A stretch of 64,000 nt of DNA from Pseudobdellovibrionaceae bacterium (GCA_020635085.1 JACKAL010000006.1:1-64000); one strand, 5' to 3'; positions 25,599 through 35,865 are shown, numbered from the stretch's first letter. Program-made: numbers and translations. The notes: generated by a model from the letters alone, not told the origin.

Positions 25599-27056
25599 AT
25601 GGAAATGACAAGATTTCTAGGACTTGTTATTGTTTTTTTTAGTATCTCTACATTTGCTGAGGATGAGTCCTGGGAGCGCAAGAGCAAGGATGTGCGTACG
25701 GCGTGGGACTTTACCTCATATCTTAAAGAGTTCGTCGACGAAGATGAAAGCTACCAGAAGGCGAGTTATGATCTAAGGATCGCCAATGCTCAGTACCGGG
25801 TGGCATCCGATCTTTTCCAAAGCACTTTGACTTTGCAACCGACGTATTTAACAACGAAAACTCTTTATAGCGATGGCCTTACGCCCAATGTGGAGCAAAA
25901 TCGAAAAAGTCTAGTGGCGGGACTACGCCAAAGTTTATCCTTGGGAACTCAGTTTTCGTTTGATGGCACCTTTTTTTTAGATAATGTGGATCCCCACTTG
26001 GGTGGTATAAATAGGCAGTATAATGCCTCTATTGAACAGCCCATTTGGCGCAATGCTTTTGGTCTCGGTGGGAGAAGTCGGCGAAATTCTGCCGATCTCA
26101 ATCAAGAGGGTGCGAGCCATGCCCGCGATAAAGCGCTTTTAGCCAGTTGCATCTCTGCGGCCGAAACCTATCTGTCGGCGTTTCTTGTACAGGAAAAACT
26201 GAAAATCCGCGAAGAGGCTTTTAAAGATTCACAAAAAGCATTGGATATTGCACGCCGTGGGTTTGATCGACGCTTGCTGAGAAAGATCGATTTCCTAGCG
26301 GCAAAAGCGGACTTTCTCCAGGTACAGGCCAATAAAATTAATGCCAAAACAGAAAGGGATAAGAGTCTTAATACTCTTTATGTGCGTGTGGCGCGTTGGC
26401 AGGGGTTTGAAGAGGCTGTATTAACAGAGCCCGCTGCTTTTTTTATGGGTCTTATGACGCCTACGGATTTTAGCAAAGAGGAGATGCCGGCCTATCAAGA
26501 GACGATGGCGAAGGTGACATCTGGTCGCTATACTTATCAGGCAGCTAAGAGTGAGAATCGTTCGCTGGTTAATTTAGGAATTTCTGGAGGCCGCTCGACG
26601 CGAGTGGGAGCAACGCCCAGTACGCCGGCATTTAGTGCGACAAACAATGACTTTGTTCAGCTTTACTTAAAGCTAGAGCTTCCCATTGTAAACCGCACAC
26701 AGAACGGAAACATCAGCTCAAGTTATTATCAGTTGCAAAAAGCCGAGGCGGACCTCCGTCGCATGGAAAAAGACCTACAAAGTCAATTTGTAGAGCTACA
26801 ATTACAAAGGAAAAAATTGGAAGAGCAGCTGAAATTATCCACAGAAAATCAACAGCTCAAAAAGCAGCAATTTCAAGAAGCTCAGCGTTTGCTCAATGTT
26901 GGAAAGATAGAGTTTGTTGATTATATTCGCTATCGCGATACCTATTTTAGCGAACGAGAGAATAACTTAGATATCAAATCGAATTTGTGGCAGAGCCGAG
27001 CAAAGCTCGCTCAATATGGTTCGGATATGGGAAAATCCTGCCAGGAGGCCATCTAA
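25599..27056 (+). CDS. TolC-family outer-membrane efflux protein
   Basis: 485 residues from ATG 25599 (AAGGA six bases upstream). A signal peptide ends near TFA|ED. The body shows the two-fold repeat of outer-membrane efflux proteins: long amphipathic coiled helices (DSQKALDIARRGFDRRLLRK and LKLSTENQQLKKQQFQEAQR) alternating with beta-strand pairs, and the LLNVGKIEFVDYIRYRDTY segment typical of the second repeat. It would form the channel for the RND pump encoded four bases downstream. A 190-base gap separates it from the motor operon, so it is probably a separate transcript. Confidence 0.88.
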   Translation: MEMTRFLGLVIVFFSISTFAEDESWERKSKDVRTAWDFTSYLKEFVDEDESYQKASYDLRIANAQYRVASDLFQSTLTLQPTYLTTKTLYSDGLTPNVEQNRKSLVAGLRQSLSLGTQFSFDGTFFLDNVDPHLGGINRQYNASIEQPIWRNAFGLGGRSRRNSADLNQEGASHARDKALLASCISAAETYLSAFLVQEKLKIREEAFKDSQKALDIARRGFDRRLLRKIDFLAAKADFLQVQANKINAKTERDKSLNTLYVRVARWQGFEEAVLTEPAAFFMGLMTPTDFSKEEMPAYQETMAKVTSGRYTYQAAKSENRSLVNLGISGGRSTRVGATPSTPAFSATNNDFVQLYLKLELPIVNRTQNGNISSSYYQLQKAEADLRRMEKDLQSQFVELQLQRKKLEEQLKLSTENQQLKKQQFQEAQRLLNVGKIEFVDYIRYRDTYFSERENNLDIKSNLWQSRAKLAQYGSDMGKSCQEAI

Positions 27057-27059
27057 CTT

Positions 27060-30000
27060 ATGATGCGTATTTTTAAATACTTTTTAGATAATACTTTTGT
27101 AGTGAATATTGTCTCTGGATTTATTCTGATTGTTGGCTTGGTTAGCCTTTCGATGATGAAACGGGATTTGCATCCGCCTTTTGAGTTTAAACAGATTGAT
27201 ATTTCTGTTTACTTACCGGGAGCTAGTTCCAAAGAAATGGAGAAATTTGTCACCTATCCGATAGAGGAAGCGATTAGAGGAATGTCGGGTGTGGAGCATA
27301 TGCGCTCGGAAAGTAAACCGGGAACGACAGACATTCACTTAGAATTTGAAGCGAGCTATGGAAAAATTTTAGAATCAGTAGAGCAAGTACGAAGTCGTGT
27401 GGAATCGATTCGTTCGTCGTTACCTCAGGAAATTCGCTATATTCGTGTTCAGCAAAATAAAGAAGAGAACGTCTTTTTATTTAATATTGGTTTTGAAAAC
27501 ATGGATATTCGCAATGAAGTTCATCGCCAATTTTATACCGCATTCGAGAAAGATATGCTCAATCTACCCGGTATTGTGCGTGTTTATAAAAGTTTACCCA
27601 GTCGTGATATTTATGTGGAGTTCGATCCTGTCAAACTACGCCACTATGAAATATCAACCGCTGAAGTGGCCCAGGTGATCGCGAAGGGGCTTAATTTTTC
27701 ACCAGTGGGGCAGGCGCGCGTAGATGATGAGCTATACGCGGTGGAGATCGCCAAGACAACGAATTCCGTAGAAGATATTTTAAACTTATCAATTCGTTCT
27801 AATTTATCAGGAAACCAAATTCGTGTGAGAGATGTGGCAAAGGCCAGCTATAAAATTGCCGACCAAATCGAAGAGGGGTTTTTAAACAGCAAACCTATGG
27901 CGGCCATGTGGGTTATTAAAGATACGATCAACGATGCTATCGATTTAAAATACTCAGGGCAAAAGCTCATAGATAAATACAATAAAAAAGCACCCGATAA
28001 TGTTCGTATCGTAAAAATTATGGACGGGCCGCGTTTTATCGAACAGCAAATTCAAGTATTACTTACCAACGGTATTACAGGTTTTATCCTTGTGTTTGTT
28101 ATTTTGCTGATTTTTTTAAATTGGCAATCGGCGATTTTAACGGCCTTAGGCATTCCCTTTGCCTATTTGTGCACATTCATTGTTTTATTTCAGATGGGAA
28201 TAAAAATCGATCTATTATCTATTATCGGACTCATTCTCGTGGTGGGGATCCTGGTAGATGATGCAATTATTATTTCAGAGCGCTACAACGAACTACTTTC
28301 ACAAGGGTTTACAACTAAAGATGCCGCTTTTAGTGCCATTCGCGATATGTTAATTCCTGTGACGGGCGGGATTCTTACGACAGTTGTTGCTTTTTTACCG
28401 ATGCTCGTGATCAGCAGTGGCATTGCCTATGTATTGATGGCCGTCCCCGTAGTGGTTATTGTTTCTCTTATGTTTAGCTGGTTGGAATGTTTCTGTATTT
28501 TACCGAATCACCTGACTCATCTGGTAAAGAAGCCGCCAAATGATAAAAAGCAAAATCTTTTTGTCCAGGTTCGTAAATATTACGAAAAAGTTCTTTTCTT
28601 ATGTTTACGTTTTCGCTATGGCATTTTACTAGGTCTAGTGGTTGTTATGGCGGGATCCATTTATCTTGCCACTCAAAAGCTACAACACAGTTTTGATTTA
28701 AATATTGGCCGAGAGCAGGTGAGCATTTATGGTGCGCTCAAGGAGAGTGCATCGGTGAAAGAATCTATTGCTAAAATAAAACCCATCGAAAATTTTTTAA
28801 GAACGTTTCCCAAAAGTGAAATCGAAAATGTGGTAACAAATGTGGGATCCATATGGATGGATGGGGCCATGCGACAAGGCAAACGTTTTGTCAAAATTCG
28901 GGCGATGATCAATTCTTCAGAGAAATATCCGAGCGAGATTCTTAAAAAAGTGAAAGCACAAGCAGAAGAAAAAATTAAAAGTTTCAAAACTGACGATTTT
29001 GAGCGTCTTTATGTGGATATTGATCACAAAGGTTCGGAAGAGAAAAAGAAGGAAATGGTGCGCGTGCGTGTGCGCGGCTCCGACGGAGTCGATTTTGAGC
29101 ATTTCGAAAAAGAGGTGACCGAAAAAATTGCAAAGCTGTCTTCCATTAAAGAATATGTTCCTGATCCCACATTACAGCAGGAGGCGTGGATTTTTATTCC
29201 AGACCGAGGAAAAATGGCACAGTATGGTCTCGATCCGCTTATAGTGTCGAGACAGATTCGTAGTTACTTTACTCCCAACGAGGTGATTGAAACCCGTATA
29301 AACGGCGAAAAAATATTTGTGTATACCGAGGTGAAAGGCAGACGTTCTTTAGAGTATAAACAAATTCATGGTTACGAGATTATTTCGCCATCGGGAACCA
29401 GCGTACCCCTTTCTTTTATCGGGCACTGGGAGAAACACACCGTACTTAAAACAATTAGCCACGAAGAGGGTTTACGCTTTTTAGATTTGGATTTCCGTGT
29501 GAACACAGAAACCTCAAATAAAACGGCGGCACAAAGTGATGTGGATAAAGCTCTACAGTTTTTTCGCAAAAAATACCCTGCCTACGAATTTTTATCTAAA
29601 AATACCAATGAAGACGAAGAAAAGAATCAGGCTTGGGGCCTTAAAGTGGCATTGGTCTGTATCTTGTCGGTATTCATGGTGATTGCGCTGACTCTGGGTT
29701 CTGTAAGTCAGGCATTTATTGTGGGGCTTCCGATTCCATTTGGTTTGATTGGTATTATTCTCGCGCTTTATTTACATAATATGCCTCTTGGGCTTATGTC
29801 GATTATTGGGCTCGTGGGAACGGTGGGAGTTTCTGTAAATGCCTCTATTATTATTATGGACCAGATCAATAAGCTTTCCGAAAATCATCATAAACCTTTT
29901 AGTTGGGATATTATCATTGAGGCCTGCTCGGATCGCTTGCGCGCTATTGTGTTAACCACAGCGACCACATTGGGAGGTCTTTTGCCTATGGCCTACTCCT

Positions 30001-30221
30001 TAGGAGGAGAAAGCGGCTTTACTCAGCCTCTTGCATTTTCGATGGCGTGGGGATTGGTGTGTGCAACACTATTAACTCTTTTTGCTTTACCCGCACTCGT
30101 GGCCATTCAAGAGGATTCCAAGCGTGGTCTCCGTCGACTATGGGGAAAGATAAATAGAAATAAACTAAATGCGCATTCTCGTTCGGATAAAGAAGAGAAA
30201 ACACTTTTTGTAGATGCATAG
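27060..30221 (+). CDS. RND-family efflux permease
   Basis: 1053 residues, normal RND length. An N-terminal helix is followed by a large periplasmic porter domain (LPGASSKEMEKFVTYPIEEA, GVEHMRSESKPGTTDIHLEF), a six-helix block with the paired proton-relay Asp in ILVVGILVDDAIIISE (about residue 395), a second porter domain and a second six-helix block. It exports substrates by proton antiport across the envelope with the TolC-like protein just upstream. No periplasmic adaptor gene lies in the operon, so the adaptor must be elsewhere or the pump works differently. The sequence resembles the hydrophobe/amphiphile group more than metal pumps. Confidence 0.93.
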   Translation: MMRIFKYFLDNTFVVNIVSGFILIVGLVSLSMMKRDLHPPFEFKQIDISVYLPGASSKEMEKFVTYPIEEAIRGMSGVEHMRSESKPGTTDIHLEFEASYGKILESVEQVRSRVESIRSSLPQEIRYIRVQQNKEENVFLFNIGFENMDIRNEVHRQFYTAFEKDMLNLPGIVRVYKSLPSRDIYVEFDPVKLRHYEISTAEVAQVIAKGLNFSPVGQARVDDELYAVEIAKTTNSVEDILNLSIRSNLSGNQIRVRDVAKASYKIADQIEEGFLNSKPMAAMWVIKDTINDAIDLKYSGQKLIDKYNKKAPDNVRIVKIMDGPRFIEQQIQVLLTNGITGFILVFVILLIFLNWQSAILTALGIPFAYLCTFIVLFQMGIKIDLLSIIGLILVVGILVDDAIIISERYNELLSQGFTTKDAAFSAIRDMLIPVTGGILTTVVAFLPMLVISSGIAYVLMAVPVVVIVSLMFSWLECFCILPNHLTHLVKKPPNDKKQNLFVQVRKYYEKVLFLCLRFRYGILLGLVVVMAGSIYLATQKLQHSFDLNIGREQVSIYGALKESASVKESIAKIKPIENFLRTFPKSEIENVVTNVGSIWMDGAMRQGKRFVKIRAMINSSEKYPSEILKKVKAQAEEKIKSFKTDDFERLYVDIDHKGSEEKKKEMVRVRVRGSDGVDFEHFEKEVTEKIAKLSSIKEYVPDPTLQQEAWIFIPDRGKMAQYGLDPLIVSRQIRSYFTPNEVIETRINGEKIFVYTEVKGRRSLEYKQIHGYEIISPSGTSVPLSFIGHWEKHTVLKTISHEEGLRFLDLDFRVNTETSNKTAAQSDVDKALQFFRKKYPAYEFLSKNTNEDEEKNQAWGLKVALVCILSVFMVIALTLGSVSQAFIVGLPIPFGLIGIILALYLHNMPLGLMSIIGLVGTVGVSVNASIIIMDQINKLSENHHKPFSWDIIIEACSDRLRAIVLTTATTLGGLLPMAYSLGGESGFTQPLAFSMAWGLVCATLLTLFALPALVAIQEDSKRGLRRLWGKINRNKLNAHSRSDKEEKTLFVDA

Positions 30222-30619
30222 AGCTTATCCGAGCCCACCTGTTTCGACCGAACAACGAAGACCGCTGAGTCAGATTAAAATAAAGAAACCTTTTAAAGAA
30301 CCTTAAAATTGCAATGTATATGCGGATGTGGGCATAAGACGGACCATAATTTTCGTAGTTCCTTATAGTGTCAGCTAAAAGGATCTTGAGTTGATGAGAA
30401 GAAATGATCCTCGTGGGTATTTAGGGCTTGGCAGATACAGCCAAAGTTTTTGGCACCACAATGTGGAGAGTGAACAAGGGAAGCAATGTTCCATAAACGA
30501 AAAAGATTTAAAATTGTTTTGAGCGAGATGAAATAAAAACGTGAGCACTGTTTCAAAGGCGGTCCTTATCTAAAAAATGATGAAACAGAGACGCCTTTAG
30601 TATAAAAAGAAGGGGATCT
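30222..30619. other. Intergenic region after the RND pump
   Basis: About 400 bases without a supported gene or a clear terminator. It should hold the promoter for the coiled-coil gene at 30620, which has AAGGGG before its start. Nothing else is recognised. Confidence 0.4.
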
Positions 30620-31051
30620 ATGAAAAGAAAAACTATAAAAGTTCAAAGCACTCGCAATATAAAACCTCCCAAAAAAGACAGAGATCTTCCCGTCACGAAG
30701 CGCCTTTTGGATTTAAAGATTCAAGAGGTGAAGGGGAGCGTTACAGATTTACGACTTGAAATGAAAGCTGGATTTGCTCGAGTCGATGCTCGCTTTAATC
30801 AAATGGAATCAAAATTTGATACGCGATTTTTAGAACAAGATGCAAGGCTTGAAGCGCGATTTTTAGAGCAAGATGCAAAGTTTGAAGCAATACAGACACA
30901 GCTCATAAAAATGACAGTTCTCCTCGAAGATCAAAATGATCGTAACCGCGCCGCACTTGATGGCTATGTCGCTGTTTATGAACGATTTCACAATACAGAA
31001 GAGCGCTTAGGAAAATTAGAAAAAAGTGTATTTGGAACTAAACAGAGATAG
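30620..31051 (+). CDS. Coiled-coil protein, function unknown
   Basis: 143 residues, hydrophilic, with no signal peptide. A basic N-terminus (about 25 residues) leads into a continuous heptad-patterned helix (about 30-140). Two near-identical 11-residue units, RFLEQDARLEA and RFLEQDAKFEA, occur in tandem around residues 72-95, an 11-residue coiled-coil period. It may be a short cytoplasmic scaffold. No enzyme motif is present and no family is recognised. Confidence 0.65.
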   Translation: MKRKTIKVQSTRNIKPPKKDRDLPVTKRLLDLKIQEVKGSVTDLRLEMKAGFARVDARFNQMESKFDTRFLEQDARLEARFLEQDAKFEAIQTQLIKMTVLLEDQNDRNRAALDGYVAVYERFHNTEERLGKLEKSVFGTKQR

Positions 31052-31127
31052 TTTTAATGAAAATACAGATTAAAAATTTGCATTTTTGTCTATAACATTT
31101 TTCTTCAGATAAAAATCAAATAATCTT

Positions 31128-31155
31128 TCCAGCTATAAAGCTGGACAAGTTTTTC
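31128..31155. terminator. Hairpin between convergent genes
   Basis: TCCAGC and GCTGGA pair around TATAAA (31128-31145), followed on the plus strand by CAAGTTTTT. It lies between the ends of the coiled-coil gene and the NHL lipoprotein gene and probably ends the rightward transcript. Confidence 0.5.
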
Positions 31156-31158
31156 AAT

Positions 31159-34146
31159 TTAAGGGCTGAGCTTTAATTTTTTAATAACATGGTTGTAGGT
31201 ATCGGTGATGTAGAGATCACCACTCACATCAAAGGCAACGCCCGAGGGGTAGTAGAGGGTTGCTGAGGTTCCACTGACACCCTCTTGAGAAAAATCGATA
31301 GTGGTTCCGGCGCGAGGAGAGGCCTCTGGATAGCCGGCAACCGTGTTGACGATTCCTGTGGTCAGGTTGATACAGCGTACGTTGTGACGACCGCGTTGTG
31401 CATAACACACTTTACCGGAAGTATAGGCGATACCTGTGGGTGTATTACAGCGTGATGTAGATGCTAAAATTCCCTCTGATGTGCTGCCTGTTCCACCACT
31501 AAAACAACCGATGGTAGCAAAGTTACCTGCGGGCACTGTAATGGCACCGACAGTTACGGGAGAAGCGCTACGGTTCCATAGACGAATTTTATGATTGTTG
31601 TAGTCGGTAATATACATATTGCCGTTTTCATCAAAAGCAATATCTTTAGGTTGGTCCATAAGTGCTGAGCCGGCTGCCAAGTTTTGGCTGACTTGATCAC
31701 CGTTGGTGCCACAGGTGCCAAGCACAGACGTCATAGTTCCAGTGTTATCAAGTTCGCGAATACAGTGGTTGTTGGAATCGACAACAAAAAGAGATGTTCC
31801 ATAGGCACGGACCGATGTGGGATAGCTTAATTGTGTGTTGAGTCCAGATAAGCCGCTACCACCGGTGCCGGAGCCTGCGACCCAGTCTCCGCCGATACTG
31901 TTGATACGATCATCTTGTACGAAAATGCCGTAAAAATTGTTGTCGCCACCTGAACGATTCCAAAAGCGAAAGTTGTGTCCGCTGGTATTAATTTGTAAAA
32001 TAGAGCCATCAGCAAGTACATCAATTCCATTGAGTACATTTGGTCCTGTTAAGTTTGTGCGCATTAGAATATTGGGAGCGAAGTCGTTATCAATCGTAGG
32101 ATCTCCTGCCCCTCGCCCGGCGACTGTCGCGATTTCACCGTACTTTGTAATACGGCGCATACGATAATTATTCATATCAACAAAGAACACATCATTGTTC
32201 GCATTGTCGATGGCAATCCCACTTGGGTAGTTAAACAAATGACTCATGGTTGGCAAAGTGCCGTCACCATAGAAGCCGTTTTTACTTAAGCCACTGCCAG
32301 CCAGGTTAATAAGCGTTTCACTGCTAAGGTTCGCCTCACGTATGCGTGCGTTGTTGTAGTCCGCAATGACGAGCTTATTGTTATCCAGAGGGTCAATAAC
32401 CAGAGCATAGGGAGAATTCATACGCGCACTTGCGAGAGCAATATTCGATCCGTTGTACCCAGCTGTGCCAAAATTGATTTTGCCAGATTGCTTACTGCTA
32501 ATCGTTTGTCCGCTAATAGTGATATTACTTGCAGAGTCATTAAAAAGAGCAACTGCGTGTTGTCCCTGAACCGCCACATAAATTTCGTTTCCATTGCGAA
32601 CAGTAATCCCTGAGGGGTTACTGATGGCTAAGTGTAATGGATCAGCAAGTGCACTGGTAGCACCGGTCCCGCCGCTTCCGGCAATAGTGCTCATCATACC
32701 ATTGCTCACGGTGATTTGATCGGGGTTACCACTCCAGAACGTGCGTGCTCCACCTGTTGTGTTGATATAGCGAATCACATCTTGATTAAAAGAACCGACA
32801 TAAATACCAGTAGCGTCTACATATAGGCCGTATGGAGCGCCAATTCCACCTGCAGTGGGGGCTACGTTATTTCCTGTTACGTTGTTACTCCCGGTGCCTG
32901 CCACAATATAACCAAGATCTGTAGAAAGATCCCAGCTTTTTACGCGGTGGTTGCCGTAGCATGTGATGTATAAACTGCCAGAGTAATAGGCCAAAGTTGC
33001 TGGGTTTGAGCATTGGTGATTGTAGGCAAGAGTGCCATCGGTGTTGTTGTTGGAGGCGCCAAAACCGATAAATACAATACCAGCACTATTGACATATTTA
33101 ACACGACTCCCACTATACTCGGCGATGTACAGGGTGTCTGTGGCGTCATTGTACCATAAACCGCGCGGTCCATTGAGCTCTGACTGTAAAGCAGGCACTC
33201 CTGCGGCACCGCTTGTGGCATCCCCTGTTCCTGCCACCACTTGGATGGCGTCAGGAGCCACAGTTACACCAACACGAGTGACTGATGCGGCAGAGCGATT
33301 CCAAAACCATACGACGTTGTTATCGAGATCAGAAATAAACATATTTCCTTGCGCATCAAATGTGTGACTGATGGGACGAAAGCGAAGAGGGTATTGGGTA
33401 TTGTTGACGGCGAGGCCGTTACCTTTATGGGGGCTTCCGCCATAGGTGCAAATTTGATTTTGTTGGAGTTCATTGCATGCCTGTGGGAAATAGTTGACTT
33501 CCGCAGTCCAAGTGTAGGACGTCGAAGCCGTGCCATCCGACACGGTTAGGGTAACGCTAATATCTCCCACAAGGCTGGAGTGACCAGTCAAAGTTCCGGT
33601 TCCCGTGGTTCCAGTGAGATACTCAGAAGATGCGCCATTGATTGTCCATGCATATGTTAGGTTATCCCCATTGGGATCTGTCGCTGTAGCGTTGAAGTTG
33701 ATTGACGAGCCCACTGAAACTTTAGGTGTACCTGTTGTCACTGGTGTAATCACAGGTGGGCCATTCACTTTGATCGACCAAATACGTGTACGCGTATCGA
33801 CGCCATCCGAGACATCTAATTTGAGTTCATACGTGCCAACGTTTGATGCGGTCGCTTGAAATATATAGTTAGATGTTGAGCTCACAGGCGTACCATTGAG
33901 AAGCCAAACGAAACTCGCTTCCCGCGGGGCCGGGGCGCGCGCGGTTACTGTGAAGGTTTGATTTTGGTTAATTTCTAAACTTAAACTTTCCACGTCGGGA
34001 AGTACTTGCTCGATGGTCAATTGGTCGACTGAAGAACCAACTCCTGTGAGTAAGTCAAAACCGTCGCTGCCGCTGCTTTTACACGACATGGTAAATGGCA
34101 CTAGAGAGAGTAAGAGAATAAAAAGTTGCGCAGAATTTCGACTCAT
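31159..34146 (-). CDS. Large lipoprotein with Ig/PKD-like and NHL repeats
   Basis: 995 residues. A lipoprotein signal peptide ends at FTMSC (Cys22). Two Ig/PKD-like domains occupy about residues 45-215 (FVWLLNGTPVSS, TATDPNGDNLTYAWTING). The rest is a series of NHL-type beta-propeller repeats recognisable by recurring MFISDLDNNVVWFWN, LYIAEYSGSRVKYVN, MYITDYNNHKIRLWNRSAS and LYITDTYNHVIKKL motifs, probably one or two six-bladed propellers. Such proteins usually act as surface-exposed binding scaffolds. It stands alone between the coiled-coil gene and the repeat array. Confidence 0.85.
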   Translation of the reverse strand: MSRNSAQLFILLLSLVPFTMSCKSSGSDGFDLLTGVGSSVDQLTIEQVLPDVESLSLEINQNQTFTVTARAPAPREASFVWLLNGTPVSSTSNYIFQATASNVGTYELKLDVSDGVDTRTRIWSIKVNGPPVITPVTTGTPKVSVGSSINFNATATDPNGDNLTYAWTINGASSEYLTGTTGTGTLTGHSSLVGDISVTLTVSDGTASTSYTWTAEVNYFPQACNELQQNQICTYGGSPHKGNGLAVNNTQYPLRFRPISHTFDAQGNMFISDLDNNVVWFWNRSAASVTRVGVTVAPDAIQVVAGTGDATSGAAGVPALQSELNGPRGLWYNDATDTLYIAEYSGSRVKYVNSAGIVFIGFGASNNNTDGTLAYNHQCSNPATLAYYSGSLYITCYGNHRVKSWDLSTDLGYIVAGTGSNNVTGNNVAPTAGGIGAPYGLYVDATGIYVGSFNQDVIRYINTTGGARTFWSGNPDQITVSNGMMSTIAGSGGTGATSALADPLHLAISNPSGITVRNGNEIYVAVQGQHAVALFNDSASNITISGQTISSKQSGKINFGTAGYNGSNIALASARMNSPYALVIDPLDNNKLVIADYNNARIREANLSSETLINLAGSGLSKNGFYGDGTLPTMSHLFNYPSGIAIDNANNDVFFVDMNNYRMRRITKYGEIATVAGRGAGDPTIDNDFAPNILMRTNLTGPNVLNGIDVLADGSILQINTSGHNFRFWNRSGGDNNFYGIFVQDDRINSIGGDWVAGSGTGGSGLSGLNTQLSYPTSVRAYGTSLFVVDSNNHCIRELDNTGTMTSVLGTCGTNGDQVSQNLAAGSALMDQPKDIAFDENGNMYITDYNNHKIRLWNRSASPVTVGAITVPAGNFATIGCFSGGTGSTSEGILASTSRCNTPTGIAYTSGKVCYAQRGRHNVRCINLTTGIVNTVAGYPEASPRAGTTIDFSQEGVSGTSATLYYPSGVAFDVSGDLYITDTYNHVIKKLKLSP

Positions 34147-34342
34147 TATTTAACTTATCGGAGAGGTAAACGACGTCTTAAGAATTGTGCCTATTTCGAG
34201 ACTAAGGAATAAAAGGAGTGTTTAATTATGAGATCAACTCGTTTCAAAAAGAGACATGGAATATTCTTGCTGCACTCAATGAGCTCTATATCACAGACTA
34301 TGATTCATCTCCTGTAGAGAAAAGCAGTTGTCTAGATCCAGG

Positions 34343-34500
34343 CCGTCATCCTGAGCACATCCGTCATCCTGAGCACATCCGTCATCCTGAGCGCAGCGAA
34401 GGATCTATCTATGAATCAACCGCTAAAGTAACTATGAGATCCTTCGCTGCGCTCAGGATGACGGATGTGCTCAGGATGACGGATGTGCTCAGGATGACGG
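34343..34500. repeat. 64-bp perfect inverted repeat
   Basis: The arm 34343-34406 is the exact reverse complement of 34437-34500, around a 30-base centre. Each arm consists of one 26-base dispersed hairpin element (GTCATCCTGAGCGCAGCGAA...) plus two 18-base units. A transcript across it would form a very long stem. It is fused to the tandem array that follows. Confidence 0.9.
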
Positions 34501-34703
34501 ACGTACTCAGGATGACGGACGTACTCAGGATGACGGACGTACTCAGGATGACGGACGTACTCAGGATGACGGACGTACTCAGGATGACGGATGTACTCAG
34601 GATGACGGACGTACTCAGGATGACGGACGTACTCAGGATGACGGCCTTGCTCAGGATGACGGACGTACTCAGGATGACGGACGTACTCAGGGTGATATGT
34701 GCA
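34452..34703. repeat. Tandem array of about fourteen 18-bp units
   Basis: CTCAGGATGACGGACGTA repeats every 18 bases from 34452 to 34703. The first two units end ATGTG, one carries ATGTA, one CTTG, and the last is degraded. Because 18 is a multiple of three, open frames run through it on both strands, but they only translate the repeat (RMTDVL or ILSTSV) and are not genes. There are no spacers, so it is not a CRISPR array. Confidence 0.92.
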
Positions 34704-34745
34704 CGTATTAGAAGACTGTGCTGAATTGATGGAGCAGTATCATTT

Positions 34746-35858
34746 TTACAAATGCAGAAGATTAAAATCGGGTGCTGGAGCAAACGGGTTTGGCTTTAGA
34801 AAAGCCGGGATTTCTTCATCGGGAGGAAAAACAGAGTAAAAGCCAAAAGGAATCTTTGTGGTAATAAAAGACAAGGGCGGGCGGGTTTGGAAGTCACCAA
34901 AGTAATTGGTGTGAACTAAGATTTCACCTCGTTGTGTTTCTGAATAGGCTTGGCATAAGAGTGAGAAAAAAACTTCTGGATTGTCGACAGCACAGTGGGA
35001 GATGTATTTAAATTCAAAAGGACTGCCAATCTCGGGAAGGTATTGTGAGATACGCAAGAGTGATGTCACACCTAAAGATTGCTTGAGAAGGTCTGCCTCT
35101 GGGCGATAGCCTCGAACAATATACTGTTGATCTTGGCGATTGTTCCAGGGGGCCATACACCCAATAATTTCATCTTTGTAATTCCGTGCGATTAAAAAAT
35201 TACTAATCGAGAAATCAGGCCACTTTTCGAAGCGCTCCATCAATAGATCTTTATCGGCGTTAATAAATACGCGGCTTCCAACTTTCTTTTGCATCATGTA
35301 ATCGCACAGCTCATCTAAATCGGAACCCCAACCGTGGGAGATGCGGATAGCGGGAATAGGGTTGGGTGACCAAGGCCAGCGTCCAAGAAAGAAGGCCAGA
35401 TTCAGTTTTCGCATCAGATAATAAGTGGGCATGTTGCGCTTGACGCGACGAGGGCGAATAAGGGCATTGTAAGCTTGATTTTCGAATTGCTCGATACAGG
35501 TAAAAACATATTTACAATTCTTTTCGGCGATTTTCTTGTAGTAATAGGGAATAAAATATTCGCTCCAGTGTTGGATTGCCGTTCTTTGTTGGGAGATGCG
35601 CAGATCGCATAAATAACCAAACAATTGCTCCTGGCGATTGACATAGCCCTTAATAAATAAAATAGAAGCAGCTCCGACGAGATGATCCCCATCCATTAGA
35701 AGTGCCGTTGTAAAATCCTTAGATATCAGGCGATAGTGATCAAAAAAACTGTTGGGGCGGCGAATAGAGTAATCGACATGCCCATTAACGACCTGATCGG
35801 CGAAAAATTTTTTTAACATTTCTGAATGGGATTCGTTGGCCTCAATCAACTGCAGCAT
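34746..35858 (-). CDS. GNAT-like acyltransferase family protein
   Basis: About 370 residues from ATG 35858, eight bases inside from the preceding cobalamin gene's stop. The N-terminal half looks like a GNAT fold (LQLIEANESHSEMLKKFFAD opening, DHLVGAASILFIKGYVN as the central strand, then CDLRISQQRTAIQHWSEYFI in the acetyl-CoA loop region). The C-terminal half resembles a second, more degenerate copy (NYKDEIIGCMAPWN). Substrate unknown. The classical Q/RxxGxG loop is not clear, so activity is uncertain. It probably shares a transcript with the adenosyltransferase gene. Confidence 0.55.
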   Translation of the reverse strand: MLQLIEANESHSEMLKKFFADQVVNGHVDYSIRRPNSFFDHYRLISKDFTTALLMDGDHLVGAASILFIKGYVNRQEQLFGYLCDLRISQQRTAIQHWSEYFIPYYYKKIAEKNCKYVFTCIEQFENQAYNALIRPRRVKRNMPTYYLMRKLNLAFFLGRWPWSPNPIPAIRISHGWGSDLDELCDYMMQKKVGSRVFINADKDLLMERFEKWPDFSISNFLIARNYKDEIIGCMAPWNNRQDQQYIVRGYRPEADLLKQSLGVTSLLRISQYLPEIGSPFEFKYISHCAVDNPEVFFSLLCQAYSETQRGEILVHTNYFGDFQTRPPLSFITTKIPFGFYSVFPPDEEIPAFLKPNPFAPAPDFNLLHL

Positions 35859-35865
35859 AAGATCG

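Noticed and set aside
34452..34703. Possible CRISPR array
   Set aside because: Units of 18 bases follow each other without spacers and there are no cas genes nearby.
34218..34724. 168-codon open frame (and its minus-strand counterpart at 34409-34783)
   Set aside because: It translates the 18-bp tandem repeat; the period is a multiple of three, so stops are absent by construction. No protein-like composition.
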